A stretch of 6,456 nt of DNA from assembly GCA_934636425.1 (NCBI GenBank), contig CAKUAV010000162.1, positions 1 through 6,456 on the forward strand, written 5' to 3'. The position numbers and the translations under genes were made by a program. The notes beneath the pieces were generated by a model that was not told where the DNA came from, ran no database searches, and saw only the letters and a list, made by a program, of their open reading frames with translations. Shown piece by piece: positions 4,920 through 6,456 of this stretch. The stretch is from an uncultured Clostridia bacterium. GTDB lineage: Bacteria > Bacillota > Clostridia > Christensenellales > Aristaeellaceae. Numbering within the stretch: position 1 is the first letter of the stretch; every line of letters begins with the position of its first letter.

Positions 4920-6303
4920 GCGCGTCAGACCGGGAACGCGGAGGGGGAGCGTGCGCGCGCCCTCGTCCAAATCGCAGGCGCACAGGCTGATCATCGCCGC
5001 GGCGCTCTCAGAATATGAAACGGCCATTCGCTGCGACGCTCTCTCCGCCGACATTGAGGCGACAATCGCCTGCCTGAACGCGCTGGGCGCCGAGATCATT
5101 CGCGACGGCGAAATGCTGCGCGTGTCGCCCGTTTTCGCAAATCTCCATCCGGCGAGCGACGATATGACGGCGCGTGAAGCGAAGCCTGCTTTTATAAATG
5201 AAGCACAGGATGCTTGCTGCGCTCAGACCGAAGCCGTGCGCGATGCGGCGAGCGTCGATGCTGCGAACGGGGGGATGCAGGCGGCTTGCGGCGAAAAGCG
5301 GCTTTATTGCGGCGAGAGCGGCTCGACATTGCGCTTTCTGCTCCCGCTGTGCGGCGCGCTGGGCATGAGAGCCGTGTTTTATCGCGAGGGCCGCCTGCCC
5401 GATAGGCCGCTTCAGCCGCTGGATGAGCAGCTGGCGCTGCACGGCATGGCGATTCGCTCGGACGGCGCGCTGCTGCACGTTTCGGGACGGCTGCGCGCAG
5501 GAGAATATACGCTGCCCGGCAACGTGTCCTCGCAGTACGTCACGGCGCTGCTCATGGCGCTGCCGCTGATTGAGGGCGAGAGCGTTCTGCGCATCGAGGG
5601 TCGGCTCGAATCGGCCGACTATGTGGCGATGACGCTGGACACGCTGAAAAAGGCCGGCATTCGCATCGATGCGATCGACGGAGGCTTTCGCATTCCGGGC
5701 GGGCAGCGCTATTGCGCGGATGACGGCGGCGCGGTCGAGGGCGATTATTCCGGCGCGGCGTTTTTCCTGTGCATGGGCGCGCTCTCGAATGCGGGCGTGA
5801 CTGTGACGAATCTCGATCCCGCCTCGAAGCAGGGCGATAAGCGCGTGTCGGAGATACTGGCGCGGCTGGGCGCGTATGTCGAGTGCGGCGCGGACTGCGT
5901 CACGGTGCGGCGCGGTGCCTTGCGCGGCGCGGTGATCGACGCGTCGATGATACCCGATCTGGTGCCGGCGCTCGCGGCGGTGGCGGCGCTGTGCGGCGGG
6001 GAAACGCGCTTTACGCACGCCGAACGGCTGCGCCTTAAGGAGTCCGATCGGCTGACGGCGACGAAAAATCTCATTGCCGCGCTGGGCGGCGACGCGCGCG
6101 AGACCGGCGACGGGCTGATCATCGCCGGCAAAGCGCGTCTTTCGGGCGGCACGGTCGATCCCTGCGGCGATCACCGGCTGGCCATGGCGGCGGCGGTGGC
6201 GGCGTGCGGCTGCGAAGGCGAGGTCGTCGTGCCGGACGCGCAGTGCGTGAATAAGTCCTACCCGGCGTTCTGGGACGACATGAAGCGGCTGGAGGTGGAA
6301 TAA
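4912..6303 (+). CDS. aroA: 3-phosphoshikimate 1-carboxyvinyltransferase (EPSP synthase) with an internal insertion
   Basis: The enzyme transfers the enolpyruvyl group of phosphoenolpyruvate to shikimate 3-phosphate, forming EPSP, the sixth shikimate step. It has 463 residues against about 427 in E. coli. Motifs in order: SSKSQAHR (18-25; Lys20, Ser21, Arg25), CGESGSTLRF (133-142), GRLPDRPLQPL (160-170), GNVSSQYVTALL (203-214; Ser206, Ser207, Gln208), MIPD (346-349; catalytic Asp349), LRLKESDRL (373-381; Glu377, Arg380), GDHRLAM (419-425) and NKSYPAFW (447-454). All expected active-site residues are present. Lys20 to Gly137 spans 117 residues against 74 in E. coli, so about 43 extra residues lie around 75-125. 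This part is rich in Ala, Asp, Glu and Cys and has no conserved motif. The ATG overlaps aroB by eight bases, with GGGAGG (4898-4903) eight bases upstream. Confidence 0.96.
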   Translation: MTERVRPGTRRGSVRAPSSKSQAHRLIIAAALSEYETAIRCDALSADIEATIACLNALGAEIIRDGEMLRVSPVFANLHPASDDMTAREAKPAFINEAQDACCAQTEAVRDAASVDAANGGMQAACGEKRLYCGESGSTLRFLLPLCGALGMRAVFYREGRLPDRPLQPLDEQLALHGMAIRSDGALLHVSGRLRAGEYTLPGNVSSQYVTALLMALPLIEGESVLRIEGRLESADYVAMTLDTLKKAGIRIDAIDGGFRIPGGQRYCADDGGAVEGDYSGAAFFLCMGALSNAGVTVTNLDPASKQGDKRVSEILARLGAYVECGADCVTVRRGALRGAVIDASMIPDLVPALAAVAALCGGETRFTHAERLRLKESDRLTATKNLIAALGGDARETGDGLIIAGKARLSGGTVDPCGDHRLAMAAAVAACGCEGEVVVPDAQCVNKSYPAFWDDMKRLEVE

Positions 6304-6456
6304 ATGGGCAACGGCTATGGCGAAAACATCAAAATGACGATATTCGGCCAGTCTCACGCGCCGGCGATCGGCGTGACAATCGACGGCCTGCCGTCCGGCT
6401 TTAAGGTGGATATGGACGCGCTCAATCGCTTTCTTCAGCGGCGCGCGCCCGGGCAC
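6304..6456 (+). CDS. aroC: Chorismate synthase, N-terminal part, cut by window edge
   Basis: The enzyme eliminates phosphate from EPSP to give chorismate, using reduced FMN, and ends the common aromatic pathway. Only 51 codons are present out of roughly 350-390 usual. The N-terminus reads MGNGYGENIKMTIFGQSHAP, continuing AIGVTIDGLPSGF, the family's opening block. His18 corresponds to the conserved active-site His of the FGESHG motif. Here the motif is FGQSHAP, with Glu replaced by Gln and Gly by Ala. RRAPGH (46-51) is the start of the RR-PG block. The ATG follows the aroA TAA with no gap; GGAGG (6291-6295) precedes it by eight bases, consistent with coupling in the same operon. Confidence 0.95.
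   Translation, partial: MGNGYGENIKMTIFGQSHAPAIGVTIDGLPSGFKVDMDALNRFLQRRAPGH

Noticed and set aside
3648..5099. Minus-strand 483-residue open frame opposite tyrA and aroB
   Set aside because: It is antisense to two genes with full catalytic motifs; the sequence is Arg/His/Ala-rich with no recognisable domain.
5008..6456. Minus-strand 482-residue open frame opposite aroA and aroC
   Set aside because: Long stop-free antisense frames are expected in GC-rich coding DNA; there are no family motifs.

Overview
The window is a bacterial chromosomal segment that is GC-rich throughout, with strong Shine-Dalgarno sites and tightly packed genes. The layout, the type I-beta DAHP synthase with an N-terminal regulatory domain, and the style of the helix-turn-helix protein suggest an anaerobic, high-GC Clostridia-like member of the Bacillota. 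This is an inference from gene style; no rRNA or other marker is present.

Layout. Positions 1-740 (minus strand) hold the N-terminal 246 codons of ATP-dependent phosphoenolpyruvate carboxykinase (pckA), cut by the window edge inside its P-loop. A divergent intergenic region (741-1174) carries a recognisable pckA promoter, an orphan GC-rich hairpin, and an almost ideal sigma-A promoter (TTGACA, 17 bp, extended TGT-TATAAT) pointing right. Next comes an XRE-type helix-turn-helix protein gene (1175-1801). After it lies a compact regulatory leader (1812-1962), and then the aromatic amino acid genes aroF, tyrA, aroB, aroA and the start of aroC (2027 to the right edge). Successive aro genes overlap by 4, 1 and 8 bases, and the last pair abut exactly, so they form one translationally coupled operon.

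The most interesting element is the leader between the HTH gene and aroF. It encodes an 18-residue peptide, MKRFMFAAYYYYFTGKLR, with four consecutive Tyr codons followed by Phe and two more Phe codons upstream. It is followed by a strong intrinsic terminator. A segment just after the peptide's stop codon can instead pair with the terminator stem (12 pairs, two small bulges). This is the full logic of ribosome-mediated transcription attenuation responding to Tyr and Phe, placed before a Tyr/Phe pathway operon. Similar architecture is best known from enterobacterial pheA-type leaders; in Bacillota, T-box or protein-based control is the more usual expectation.

How the genes work together. AroF condenses phosphoenolpyruvate and erythrose 4-phosphate into DAHP. 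AroB closes it to 3-dehydroquinate, AroA makes EPSP and AroC makes chorismate. TyrA takes prephenate towards tyrosine. The steps from dehydroquinate to shikimate 3-phosphate and chorismate mutase/prephenate dehydratase are not in the window and may lie downstream of aroC. Control is probably layered: attenuation by charged Tyr/Phe tRNA, plus allosteric control through the AroF N-terminal domain.
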